64,000 nucleotides of DNA from Sphingobium herbicidovorans (GTDB lineage: Bacteria > Pseudomonadota > Alphaproteobacteria > Sphingomonadales > Sphingomonadaceae): assembly GCF_002080435.1 (NCBI RefSeq), contig NZ_CP020540.1:124001-188000 (forward strand), written 5' to 3'. Positions 9,484 to 17,577 of this stretch are shown here, one piece after another. A program made the position numbers and the translations under genes. Position 1 is the first letter of the stretch, and the number at the start of each line of letters is the position of its first letter. The notes under the pieces were generated by a model. The model was not told where the DNA came from. It did not search any database and saw nothing but the letters and a program-made list of their open reading frames with translations.

Positions 9484-11148
9484 ATGACGCAAGCGCAAGC
9501 CGAGGTTCGTTCTGAAGTGCATCAACCGGCACCGTCGGCGCCGCATGGTGAAACCTATCTCGAGCATCTCGATCGGGCCGTCGCGACGTCGCCGGACGCA
9601 GAGTTTCTGAGCTTCGCAGAGGGACCGATCACCTTTGGCGAGGTGGACCGTCGTTCGACGCGCATGGCCAATGCGTTGCGCGAGTTGGGCGTGGGTGCTG
9701 GTCATACTGTCTGTACGATGCTGGACAGCAGCGCCGACGCCGTGGTGATTTGGTTCGCTGTGAACCGCCTTGGCGCCATTTGGGTGCCGCTGAACACGGC
9801 GTATCGCGGCGAATTCCTTCGCCACCAGATGGCAGACTCTTCTGCGGCGCTGGTTGTTTGCGAGGAGCATTATCTTCCCGCGGTCGGAATGATCGCGGGC
9901 GATCTTCCCGAAGTTCGCCTGATCCTGACCCGAAATGGCCAGGGGAAGTCGAACGCCGGCGACATCCGCGTTCGCTCGCTGGACGATCATCGCGGCACCG
10001 ACGATACGCCGATCGACACGCGCCCTAAACCGGGCGATACCGCATGCCTGATCTACACCTCGGGCACGACGGGTGCGTCCAAGGGTTGCATCATCAGCTA
10101 CAACTATCTGTGCGCCTGCGCGCGCCAGTCGAACGACAGCGTACCGCCCCGGCCGGGCGACACGGTCTGGACGGCCTTGCCGCTATTCCACCTCAGCGGT
10201 TCGGCCTATGTCGTGCTGGCGGCATTGCTCGCCCAATCGCGCGCAAGGGTTATGAGCACATTCTCCGTCACCAATTTCTGGAACGACATTGAGGAATCGC
10301 GAGCGACGTCAGCAATCCTGATGGGCGCGATGTTCCAGTTGCTTGCGCAGGCGCCTGACAACGAAGCAATGCTTCGATGTCGCGGTCAGCTTCGTGCCAT
10401 CACCGGTGTGCCGATTTCGCCGGCGGATCGCGAAATCTGGTCTGAACGGTTCGGAGTCGCGCGGATCGACAGCTATGGCTATGGGCAAACCGAGGCGACC
10501 AAGGTCTGCTACCTGCCCCACGGCGCGCCGATGCCACCCGCCGGATCGGCGGGTCCGGTTTCGAAGGACTTTGACCTGATGATCTCCGACGATTACGGGA
10601 ACCAAGTGGCGACCGGTGCGCCCGGTGAAATCCTCGTCCGCCCGCGTCGGCCTAACGTCATGTTCAACGGCTATTGGAAGCGGCCCGAAGATACCGTCCG
10701 CGTATGGCAGAACCTGTGGATGCACACCGGCGACCTTGGCCGTGTGGACGAGCAGGGCTATCTATATTTCGTCGATCGCAAGAAGGATTATGTCCGCAGC
10801 CGGGGCGAGAATATCTCGAGCATGGAGGTCGAACGGGCGTTCCTGCGTCATCCAGCAGTAAGCGAAGTCGCATTCCATTCGGTCTCGGTGACCGAGGGCG
10901 GCGAAGAGGAGCTGAAGGTTACGGTCGTGCTTCGTTCTGGGCAAGCGTGCACGGAGGAAGAGCTGTGCCGCTGGTCGATGGATCAGTTGCCGCACTTCGC
11001 AGTGCCTCGCTATGTCGAATTCCGCGAAGGATTTCCCAAGACGCCGACCGGGCGCGTCCAGAAGCATATCCTACGCGAGGAAGGGCATACTTCGGCGACT
11101 TGGGATGCCCATGCGTTCGGCTTGGTGGCACGGCGGCGGCAACCGTGA
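9484..11148 (+). CDS. AMP-forming acyl-CoA ligase
   Basis: This 554-residue member of the ANL superfamily has the P-loop-like A3 motif LIYTSGTTGASKG (near residue 190). The A5 motif is YGYGQTE, and the hinge region contains WMHTGDLGRVDEQGYLYFVD. The C-terminal catalytic lysine lies in KTPTGRVQKHIL. It adenylates a carboxylic acid and transfers it to CoA. The overall look is of the CaiC/FadD type, without specificity for a named substrate. Its TGA overlaps the ATG of the thiolase-like gene (11146-11150), so ligase and thiolase-like protein are translationally coupled. The ligase product is therefore a likely precursor of the thiolase-like protein's substrate. Confidence 0.88.
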   Translation: MTQAQAEVRSEVHQPAPSAPHGETYLEHLDRAVATSPDAEFLSFAEGPITFGEVDRRSTRMANALRELGVGAGHTVCTMLDSSADAVVIWFAVNRLGAIWVPLNTAYRGEFLRHQMADSSAALVVCEEHYLPAVGMIAGDLPEVRLILTRNGQGKSNAGDIRVRSLDDHRGTDDTPIDTRPKPGDTACLIYTSGTTGASKGCIISYNYLCACARQSNDSVPPRPGDTVWTALPLFHLSGSAYVVLAALLAQSRARVMSTFSVTNFWNDIEESRATSAILMGAMFQLLAQAPDNEAMLRCRGQLRAITGVPISPADREIWSERFGVARIDSYGYGQTEATKVCYLPHGAPMPPAGSAGPVSKDFDLMISDDYGNQVATGAPGEILVRPRRPNVMFNGYWKRPEDTVRVWQNLWMHTGDLGRVDEQGYLYFVDRKKDYVRSRGENISSMEVERAFLRHPAVSEVAFHSVSVTEGGEEELKVTVVLRSGQACTEEELCRWSMDQLPHFAVPRYVEFREGFPKTPTGRVQKHILREEGHTSATWDAHAFGLVARRRQP

Positions 11149-12317
11149 TGTCCGATATCGCTGTCGCCGCCACGTTCGAACTGAAGCCTGGACGCTACCC
11201 CCAATATTCACCGGCGACGTTGTACAGCGAAGTGGTCAAGCAAGCACTTCGGCAGTGGCAGCTCCATCCGAAGGATGTAGACGGCTTGCTAACGGCGCCC
11301 TCTGGCATCGCCGGAGGTAATATCGACGTCGTCTCTCACGAGCGGTTGATCGGGGAGTTTGGCATCCAGGCGAACATCGCCGAGACCTTGAGCGCGGGTG
11401 GAGCGAGCTTCGGCATTATGGTGATGCGGGCCGCTGCCGCTATCCGGGATGGCATGGCGAGCGCAGTCCTTTGCGTGGGCACCGGCCAGTTCGTCAAACA
11501 GGGCGCAGGTGCGGGAGAGCTAATGGCGCGGATCCTGAGCGAGCAGGATTTCGAGATGCCATACGGACCGGCCGTCCCTTCACTTTACGGGTTGATTGCC
11601 TCGCAGTTCATGCACGAGCGGGGGGCGACGTCAGAACATCTGGCGCGGGTCGCCGTTTCGGCGCGGAAATGGGCGTTGCGCAATCCAATGGCATTAATGC
11701 ACGAGCGCGGTGAGATCACTGTCGAGGATGTGTTGAATTCGCGCGTTATCGCCAACCCATTTCGCTATCTCGATTGTTCCATCCCGACCGACGGGGGCGG
11801 CGCACTCCTGGTGACGCGTGCCGACGTCGCGCGGCGCCTGTCACCGCAGCCAGCCTATGTCCTCGGCTATGGCGAGGCGCATAGTCCGGGGTCGCTGAGC
11901 GAAGCCGGGCCGCGGTTGATCGACACCCGGGCGGCACAGACCGCAGCGGAAGCATTTCGCCGGGCCGGGTTGAGCCACGCCGACATCGACCTGGTGCAAC
12001 TGTATGACGCCTTTTCCGTCACTCCGCTCATCCTGCTGGAAAATGTGGGATTCTGCGCGCCGGGTGAAGCCGGTGCGTTCGTCGAAAGCGGGGCGACCGA
12101 TCCCGGCGGACGGCTGCCGATGAACACCAGCGGCGGCCTTCTATCCTTTGGCCACACCGGCGAAGCATCCGGCATGTCGGTTCTCTTGGAGGGGATCCGG
12201 CAGGTGATGGGCGAAGCAGGACCCAACCAGGTGGAAAAGGCGGACACATCGCTGGTCCACGTCTATGGAGGAATGATGGCCGATCATGCCACCCTGATCT
12301 TCGGACGCGAGCCATGA
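11148..12317 (+). CDS. SCPx-type thiolase-fold protein lacking catalytic cysteines (candidate acyl-CoA retro-aldolase)
   Basis: ATG 11148 overlaps the ligase stop and gives 389 residues; a longer open frame upstream is only read-through of the ligase region. The fold is that of lipid-transfer/SCPx thiolases: LVQLYDAFSVTPLILLENVG, NTSGGLLSFGHTGEASG and VHVYGGMMADH. The nucleophilic Cys region reads ETLSAGGASFG with no cysteine. The second Cys position near residue 373 is Tyr (VHVYGG), and Tyr286 sits in QLYDAF. The only Cys residues are away from these sites. Loss of cysteines plus a DUF35 partner resembles Ltp2-type enzymes, which cleave steroid side chains by retro-aldol reaction rather than thiolysis. 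That parallel is inference. It overlaps the DUF35 gene by 4 bases. Confidence 0.85.
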   Translation: MSDIAVAATFELKPGRYPQYSPATLYSEVVKQALRQWQLHPKDVDGLLTAPSGIAGGNIDVVSHERLIGEFGIQANIAETLSAGGASFGIMVMRAAAAIRDGMASAVLCVGTGQFVKQGAGAGELMARILSEQDFEMPYGPAVPSLYGLIASQFMHERGATSEHLARVAVSARKWALRNPMALMHERGEITVEDVLNSRVIANPFRYLDCSIPTDGGGALLVTRADVARRLSPQPAYVLGYGEAHSPGSLSEAGPRLIDTRAAQTAAEAFRRAGLSHADIDLVQLYDAFSVTPLILLENVGFCAPGEAGAFVESGATDPGGRLPMNTSGGLLSFGHTGEASGMSVLLEGIRQVMGEAGPNQVEKADTSLVHVYGGMMADHATLIFGREP

Positions 12318-12748
12318 ACGGCGCACCCATTCCACCGGTGACGCCGATCAATGCACTTTACTGGGAAGGTACGGCGACCAACGAACTGCGGCTGTGTGTC
12401 TGCACGAATTGTGGCACGCGCTTCCGCTTCGTTCGTGAACTGTGTCCGCGGTGCTGGTCGAGCAATCCGGCGTGGGAGGTATCAGCAGGTAGCGGCAAGG
12501 TGGTGGCGCGCGTCGTCGTCGAGGCGGCGCCCTATGAAGCGATGGCGGCACGTACACCCTATGTCCTGGCGCTTGTCGAACTGGACGAGGGTGTGACGAT
12601 GATGAGCAATGTCGTGGATTGCGATCCGCATTCCGTTGAGATCGGACAGCGCGTTGAGCTGCTGTTCGAGCAGCGCGGCGATTTCGCCATCCCACAGTTC
12701 CGCCTGTCCGCTGAAGTGGAAACACGCGATATTGCGCACACGGAATGA
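12314..12748 (+). CDS. DUF35 (zinc ribbon plus OB-fold) acyl-CoA partner protein
   Basis: This protein of 144 residues begins with a rubredoxin-like zinc ribbon with two Cys pairs, CTNC (residues 31-34) and CPRC (44-47). An OB-fold domain follows (VVARVVVEAAPYEAMAARTPY, VLALVELDEGVTMMSNVVDC). DUF35 proteins bind and activate thiolase-fold partners. In steroid catabolism the DUF35 part of ChsH2 is needed by the aldolase Ltp2. The gene overlaps the thiolase-like gene (ATGA), which is the usual arrangement for a complex. No separate catalytic residues are expected. The pairing strengthens the reading of the upstream protein as an acyl-CoA lyase or aldolase. Confidence 0.88.
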   Translation: MNGAPIPPVTPINALYWEGTATNELRLCVCTNCGTRFRFVRELCPRCWSSNPAWEVSAGSGKVVARVVVEAAPYEAMAARTPYVLALVELDEGVTMMSNVVDCDPHSVEIGQRVELLFEQRGDFAIPQFRLSAEVETRDIAHTE

Positions 12749-12902
12749 ATAATTGCGCAGGCAGGGAAGGAAGCGGGCGCTGAATCCTGGCCAGCCAATC
12801 GTCGATCAAAGCCAGAACCGCAGTGAGGCACAATGGATTGATCTGGTGCCCGACATCACCACCTTCCCTGCAGATTGAAGCATCGAGTAGGAAACAAAGA
12901 GC

Positions 12903-13646
12903 TTGGAACAGATTGATCGCAAGCCGCTGGACACCGATCAGGGCAAATGGACCGAGGAATCTGCGGTTCTGTCGCGGCTGCTGGCAGAGCGCTACAGCTG
13001 CCGCAGCTACCGGCCCGAGCCCGTATCGCGGCCCGAAATCGAACGCATGCTCGAGATCGCTCAGATGTCGGCGTCGTGGTGCAACTCGCAGCCTTGGCAG
13101 GTGATCGTCACCGAAGGCGCAGGGACCGAGCGCCTGCGCCAGTTGTTGTTCGATCAAGCAGCCGCTGACGCTGCTGCGAGCGGCGGACCTGTGTTCGCCC
13201 CGGACTTTCCCTTCCCTACCGCCTATCGCGGGGTGTACAAGGAACGCCAGCGCGAAGTAGGCTGGCAACTCTATGAAAGCGTGGGCATCGCCTTTGGCGA
13301 CCGCGTCGCATCCGGCAGGCAGGTGCTGGAGAATTTCCGGCTGTTCGGCGCACCCAATGCGCTGATCGTTACCTCCCCGCGGGACCTCGGCACCTACGGC
13401 GCCATCGATTGCGGCCTGTATGTCGGCAGCCTACTACTCGCCGCACAGAGCCTCGGCCTCGGCATGATCCCGCAGGCCGCGCTCGCCATTTACGGCCCGC
13501 TGATCCACGAACATTTTAACGTGCCCGACGATCGCATGGTCGTGCTCGGCGCATCGTTCGGTTATCCCGATGAAGCCCATCCGGCGAACAGTTTCCGCTC
13601 GCGCCGCGCCAGCATCGCCGATGCAGTGGAGTGGGTGAGCCAGTAA
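12903..13646 (+). CDS. Nitroreductase family FMN oxidoreductase
   Basis: This 247-residue nitroreductase-fold protein carries the family FMN motif RYSCRSYRPEPVSRPEIERM (residues 30-49), then ASWCNSQPWQVIV. The C-terminal region is DCGLYVGSLLLAAQSLGLG, followed by a flavin-contacting segment before FGYPDEAHPAN. The start is TTG 12903: an in-frame TAG sits 15 bases upstream and AGGAAA precedes the TTG, so no ATG start is available. Such enzymes use NAD(P)H and FMN to reduce nitro groups, quinones, enones or halogenated compounds. In an acyl-CoA operon, reduction of a conjugated double bond or of a quinone-like intermediate is plausible but unproven. Confidence 0.82.
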   Translation: MEQIDRKPLDTDQGKWTEESAVLSRLLAERYSCRSYRPEPVSRPEIERMLEIAQMSASWCNSQPWQVIVTEGAGTERLRQLLFDQAAADAAASGGPVFAPDFPFPTAYRGVYKERQREVGWQLYESVGIAFGDRVASGRQVLENFRLFGAPNALIVTSPRDLGTYGAIDCGLYVGSLLLAAQSLGLGMIPQAALAIYGPLIHEHFNVPDDRMVVLGASFGYPDEAHPANSFRSRRASIADAVEWVSQ

Positions 13647-13756
13647 GGCCTGGCGTTCAATTTGAAGATTGAATGGCGAGGTTGACTGCGCTTGCGGTCA
13701 CGGATGAGCCGGAACAGCGGCGCTTGCCGGGTATTTGCCCGGGGACGGGGAATTAA

Positions 13757-14548
13757 GTGACCTACGAAACGATTGTTTTCGTCGAAGAAGGGGGCATCGC
13801 CCATCTTCAGCTGGCGCGGCCGGACGCGTTGAATGCGCTCAACCGCCCGCTACTGGGCGAAGTCATCGATGCGCTCGACAGAGTACGCGATGGCGGCAAT
13901 GTCCGTGTCCTGCTGCTCACCGGCAAGGGGCGCGGCTTTTCCAGCGGCGCCGATCTCAGCAGCGGCGGCATTCCTCAGGAGCCCGGCCTGCTCGATGCGG
14001 GCCAAGTGTTAGAGGACTATTACAATCCGCTGATCGAGCGGATGTTCGCCCTTCCAGTACCGATCGTCGCCGGCGTACACGGCGCGGTTGCCGGCGCCGC
14101 CTGCATGCTGGCGCTTGCCGCCGACATCACTGTGGCAGCACAGTCCGCCTTCTTCCTTCAGGCTTTTGCGAAGGTGGGCCTGGTGCCGGATGCTGGCAGC
14201 TTGTGGCTGTTGCCGCGATTGATCGGCCGCGCCCGGGCGCAGGCCATGATGATGCTCGCCGAGCGCATCCCGGCCGCAACCGCGCTTGACTGGGGCATGA
14301 TCTACGAGGTTGTGGACGAAGATGCGCTTTACAGCCGGGTCAATTCAATCGCGCACAAGCTTGCGCGCGGCCCCACCCGCGCCTATGCGATGATCCGGCA
14401 GGGCGTTCGCCTAGCGTCCGAACAGACGCTGAGCGACGCGCTGGCACTGGAGCGCCGGCTGCAGAAGGAGGCGGGCGAGACGTGCGACTTTCAGGAAGGG
14501 GTCGCAGCCTTCCGCGAGAAGCGGCCGCCGAATTTCACGGGTGCATGA
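13757..14548 (+). CDS. Crotonase-family isomerase, PaaG-like
   Basis: This 263-residue crotonase starts at GTG 13757 behind a GGGG-rich site. The oxyanion-hole motif is GFSSGADLSSGG and the second loop is VHGAVAGAACMLALAAD. The two hydratase glutamates are absent; instead Asp145 lies in GLVPDAGSLWLLPRLIG. This matches PaaG (ring 1,2-epoxyphenylacetyl-CoA isomerase) and related delta3-delta2 isomerases, which use that aspartate. Further similarity to PaaG includes DWGMIYEVVDED and FREKRPPNFTG. It likely moves a double bond or isomerises a ring intermediate in a CoA ester rather than adding water. It lies between the nitroreductase and racemase genes on the same strand. Confidence 0.85.
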   Translation: MTYETIVFVEEGGIAHLQLARPDALNALNRPLLGEVIDALDRVRDGGNVRVLLLTGKGRGFSSGADLSSGGIPQEPGLLDAGQVLEDYYNPLIERMFALPVPIVAGVHGAVAGAACMLALAADITVAAQSAFFLQAFAKVGLVPDAGSLWLLPRLIGRARAQAMMMLAERIPAATALDWGMIYEVVDEDALYSRVNSIAHKLARGPTRAYAMIRQGVRLASEQTLSDALALERRLQKEAGETCDFQEGVAAFREKRPPNFTGA

Positions 14549-14579
14549 CCCGACGAGGTCGTTGGACGGAGACGAATGA

Positions 14580-15683
14580 ATGATTACGGTGCAGGGCCCG
14601 TTGGCCGGTATCAGGGTGCTCGAATTTGCCGGGCTGGGGCCGGGGCCCTTCGCAGGCACCCTCCTGTCCGATTTCGGGGCGGATGTCGTGCGTATCTACC
14701 GCAAGGGCGCCGTCGATCCTGACAAGTTTCGCTTCGATGGTCGCGGCCGACGTGCCATCGCGCTCGACCTCAAGGACCCGGCCGATATCGACAAGGTTCT
14801 AGCCTTGGCCGAAAAGGCCGAACTAGTGTTGGAAGGCAATCGGCCGGGCGTCATGGAGCGGCTGGGACTGGGGCCCGACGCAATGCTGGCGCGCAATCCG
14901 GCGCTCGTCTATGGCCGGATGACCGGCTGGGGCCAGTACGGCCCGCAATCGGCGGCGGCCGGCCACGACATTAATTACCTCGCTATCAGTGGCGCGCTTC
15001 ACGCCATCGGCACGCCGGACAAGCCAATCGCACCGCTGAACCTCGTGGGCGATTACGGCGGCGCGATGTTCCTCGTCGCAGGCATGTTGGCGGCGCTGCT
15101 GCATGCGCGCACGACCGGCCAGGGGCAGGTGGTGGATGTCGCGATGACCGACTGCGCCGCCTATCTCATGTCGCCCTTCTACGGGCGGCGAGCCTCGGGC
15201 GACTGGAAGGATCAGCGGGCATCGAACCTGCTCGACGGCGGCGCGCCATTCTATGACACATACCGCTGTTCCGACGACCGCTGGATTGCGATTGGTTCGC
15301 TCGAACCGCAGTTCTATCGACTGCTGCTCGACTTGACCGGGATGGCCGACACGCTGACCGGACCGCAAATGGAGAAGGCCAACTGGCCTGAATACAAGGC
15401 GCAGTTTGCGGCCGTATTCGCGACTAAGACGCGTGACGAGTGGTGCGCCCTCATGGACGGAACCGACGCCTGCTTTGCACCCGTGCTGACGCTCGATGAA
15501 GCGCCGCAGCATTCGCACAACGTTGCGCGTAGCACCTTCATAGATCTCGACGGTGTTACCCTGCCCGCCCCCGCGCCGCGGTTCTCGGCAACGCCGGCGG
15601 CCGTCCAATGGCCGCCTCGTCCGATCAATCGCGATCCCGACGCGGCGCTGTCATGCTGGGCTGACGATTTCGCTATTTCCTGA
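14580..15683 (+). CDS. mcr: Alpha-methylacyl-CoA racemase
   Basis: This 367-residue CaiB/BaiF-family protein is of the racemase branch. The catalytic set of alpha-methylacyl-CoA racemase is visible: His129 in AGHDINYLAISG, Asp158 in LNLVGDYGG and Glu242 in GSLEPQFY. It interconverts the R and S forms of 2-methyl-branched acyl-CoA esters so that stereospecific acyl-CoA dehydrogenases can act. This occurs in bile-acid, sterol side-chain and isoprenoid acid oxidation. GGAG precedes the ATG. It is the last plus-strand gene of the block and is followed by a strong hairpin and then the IS630 element. Its presence is the best sequence evidence that the substrate is methyl-branched. Confidence 0.86.
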   Translation: MITVQGPLAGIRVLEFAGLGPGPFAGTLLSDFGADVVRIYRKGAVDPDKFRFDGRGRRAIALDLKDPADIDKVLALAEKAELVLEGNRPGVMERLGLGPDAMLARNPALVYGRMTGWGQYGPQSAAAGHDINYLAISGALHAIGTPDKPIAPLNLVGDYGGAMFLVAGMLAALLHARTTGQGQVVDVAMTDCAAYLMSPFYGRRASGDWKDQRASNLLDGGAPFYDTYRCSDDRWIAIGSLEPQFYRLLLDLTGMADTLTGPQMEKANWPEYKAQFAAVFATKTRDEWCALMDGTDACFAPVLTLDEAPQHSHNVARSTFIDLDGVTLPAPAPRFSATPAAVQWPPRPINRDPDAALSCWADDFAIS

Positions 15684-15693
15684 TTGGAAGGCA

Positions 15694-15720
15694 GCGCGCC
15701 GGGGGGACCCGCCGGCGCGC
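15694..15720 (+). terminator. Terminator-like hairpin between convergent genes
   Basis: There is a perfect 9-base-pair stem (GCGCGCCGG and CCGGCGCGC) with a 9-base loop, 10 bases after the racemase stop. No T-tract follows. The IS630 insertion begins at its edge, so the original convergent layout would have placed this hairpin between the racemase and the minus-strand enoyl-CoA hydratase, possibly acting in both directions. Confidence 0.5.
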
Positions 15721-15813
15721 TAGAGCATAATCCGACCTAACTGAATCTGGACGATTCCTTTTCGTTGGAAAATCTGATTCAAGATGTCAGCTGGACAAGG
15801 AGGCCAGCCTGGC

Positions 15814-16236
15814 ATGACGAAGTCCATCTCAGAGGATTTACGTTCGCGGGTGATTGCGGCGGTTGATGGGGGCCTGTCACGGCGCGCGGCAGCTGAGCGT
15901 TTTGGAGTTGCGGCGGCGAGCGCGATCCGTTGGGTTCGCGAATGGCGGGAGACTGGATCGACGCGGGCGAAGCCGCAGGGCGGCGACATGCGGTCGCGGC
16001 GGATTGAAGCCCATCGCGACATTATTCTCGGTGCGATCGAGGAGCAGGTGGACATCACGCTCGTTGAACTGGCCGAGATGCTTCGATCGCAGCATGGAGC
16101 CGTATTTGCAACGAGCACGATCTGGCGTTTCCTTGATCGTCACTCAATGACCGTGAAAAAAAACAGCGCACGCCAGCGAGCAGGAGCGGCCCGACGTTCT
16201 CACGCGGCGACGCGCATGGTTCAAGGCCCAACCTGA
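15814..16236 (+). CDS. IS630 transposase, N-terminal reading frame
   Basis: ATG 15814 is preceded by AAGGAGG. This first frame carries the helix-turn-helix region (SISEDLRSRVIAAVDGG, SRRAAAERFGVAAASAIRWV) and the linker AMLRSQHGAVFATSTIWRFL. A run of eight A (16156-16163) marks the frame change: after it, this frame continues with an unrelated tail to 16236, while the real protein continues in the +1 frame. Transcriptional slippage or ribosomal frameshifting at A-runs is known in this IS family, so the gene may still be functional. Confidence 0.8.
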   Translation: MTKSISEDLRSRVIAAVDGGLSRRAAAERFGVAAASAIRWVREWRETGSTRAKPQGGDMRSRRIEAHRDIILGAIEEQVDITLVELAEMLRSQHGAVFATSTIWRFLDRHSMTVKKNSARQRAGAARRSHAATRMVQGPT

Positions 16237-16762
16237 TCTCGATCCCGAACGGTTGGTGTTCATCGATGAGACCGGCGCATCGACGAAAATGGCGCGTCTG
16301 CGGGGACGGGCCCAGCGCGGCATGCGCTGTCGCTCCCCAATCCCGCACGGCCATTGGAAAACCACCACCTTCACCGGCGCGCTGCGTCTAACGGGCATGA
16401 CCGCACCCATGGTCCTGGACGGTCCCATGACTGGCGAATGGTTCGCTGCCTATGCAGCGCAGGTTCTGGCGCCAACGCTGCGTCCCGGCGATATCGTCAT
16501 CCTCGACAATCTGCCAGCTCATAAAACCATGGCGGCCCGTGAAGCCATCGAAGCAGTCGGGGCGCGAATGCTGTTCCTTCCGCCATACAGTCCCGACTTC
16601 AATCCAATCGAAAACGCCTTCTCGAAGCTCAAGGCCATCCTGCGGAAAGCCGCCGCCCGAACCGTCCCCGAGCTATGGGATGTAATTCGCGAGGCTCTGC
16701 CCCGCTTCACTCCCGAAGAATGCGCAAATTACTTTACTGCCACCGGGTATGAACCAGAGTGA
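16163..16762 (+). CDS. IS630 transposase, catalytic reading frame (DDE domain)
   Basis: This is the second frame of the same transposase. It joins the first frame at the A8 run and reads through TAHASEQERPDVLTRRRAWF before the catalytic core. The DDE residues are seen in LVFIDETGAS (first Asp), VILDNLPAHKT (second Asp) and YSPDFNPIENAFSKLK (Glu). A complete transposase needs a net +1 shift (loss of one A or gain of two A) at 16156-16163. The element is otherwise intact with both ends, so it is either active through programmed slippage or inactivated by a single indel. Confidence 0.8.
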   Translation, partial: TAHASEQERPDVLTRRRAWFKAQPDLDPERLVFIDETGASTKMARLRGRAQRGMRCRSPIPHGHWKTTTFTGALRLTGMTAPMVLDGPMTGEWFAAYAAQVLAPTLRPGDIVILDNLPAHKTMAAREAIEAVGARMLFLPPYSPDFNPIENAFSKLKAILRKAAARTVPELWDVIREALPRFTPEECANYFTATGYEPE

Positions 16763-16782
16763 ACGGATTCTGCTCTAGATGG

Positions 16783-17577
16783 TTACACCCCGCGCCAGAC
16801 CGGCGCGCGCTTCTCGGCGAAGGCGCGCGCGCCTTCCTTGGCGTCTTCCGACGCGAAAACCGCGGCGGTGATCGCATTCTGCCGGTCAAACAGTTCGTCG
16901 GCGGGCCATTCCAGGCTCTCGTTCAACACTTGCCGACCGACAGCAACAGCCAACGGACCATTCGCCGCGATCTTGCGCGCCAGCTCCAGCGCGCCGTCAA
17001 GTGCACCGCCCTTGGGCGTCACCACATTGATCAGGCCATGCGTTGCCAGCAGCGAGGCAGGATGAAGGTCACCGACCAGCACCAGCTGGGTTGCGATCTT
17101 GATCGGCAGTTGCCGTGGCAGGCGCACAAGACCGCCGGCATTGGCGACCAAGCCGCGCTTGGCTTCCGTGAGGCCGAACTGCGCCTCTTCGGAAGCCACG
17201 ACCATGTCGCACGCTAGCGCGATTTCGAACCCGCCAGCCAGCGCATAGCCTTCCACAGCGGCGATCAGCGGCTTCGTTCGCTTGGCCTGGGTGACCCCGG
17301 CAAAACCGCTGTCAGGCAGGCGGACGGTTTCGCCGCGCAGGAATGCCTTCAGGTCCATTCCCGCGCAGAAGTTGCCACCCGCGCCGGTGATGATGCCTAC
17401 ACGGATCGCGCTGTCGCTCTCGATCTGCTTGATCGCTGCATCGATCGCTATCGCTGCCTCGCGATCGATCGAGTTGCGCGCCTCGGGCCGATCGATGGTG
17501 ATAGTAGCGACGCCATTGATGATTTCGAAGTTAACTGGCACGGTTGATTTTCCCTGACTTTGAGCAGCTGCAATCAT
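16783..17577 (-). CDS. Enoyl-CoA hydratase
   Basis: This 264-residue crotonase is complete for hydratase chemistry. It has the oxyanion motif NFCAGMDLKAF, Glu118 in LAGGFEIALACD and Glu138 in LTEAKRGLVANAGG. It should hydrate a 2-enoyl-CoA to the 3-hydroxyacyl-CoA. ATG 17577 overlaps the stop of the upstream acyl-CoA dehydrogenase (ATGA). A GTG at codon 13 preceded by GGGA is an alternative start that removes a poorly conserved leader. The gene is the last of the 22-kb minus-strand block and lies just beyond the IS630 element. Together with the adjacent dehydrogenase it forms a two-step beta-oxidation pair. Confidence 0.88.
   Translation of the reverse strand: MIAAAQSQGKSTVPVNFEIINGVATITIDRPEARNSIDREAAIAIDAAIKQIESDSAIRVGIITGAGGNFCAGMDLKAFLRGETVRLPDSGFAGVTQAKRTKPLIAAVEGYALAGGFEIALACDMVVASEEAQFGLTEAKRGLVANAGGLVRLPRQLPIKIATQLVLVGDLHPASLLATHGLINVVTPKGGALDGALELARKIAANGPLAVAVGRQVLNESLEWPADELFDRQNAITAAVFASEDAKEGARAFAEKRAPVWRGV

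Larger units (their letters stand above)
15723..16775 (+). mobile_element. IS630-family insertion sequence
   Basis: The element is bounded by near-perfect terminal inverted repeats, GAGCATAATCCG on the left and GAGCAGAATCCG on the right (reverse complement of 16764-16775). TA dinucleotides at 15721-15722 and 16776-16777 represent the duplicated TA target typical of the family. It is about 1053 bases long and encodes one transposase split over two frames. It sits exactly between two convergent gene blocks and disrupts no coding sequence. Confidence 0.85.

Noticed and set aside
10674..11147. Upstream extension of the thiolase-like gene to 10674
   Set aside because: This part overlaps the ligase in another frame and carries no thiolase similarity. 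The ATG at 11148 overlaps the ligase stop and starts the conserved sequence.
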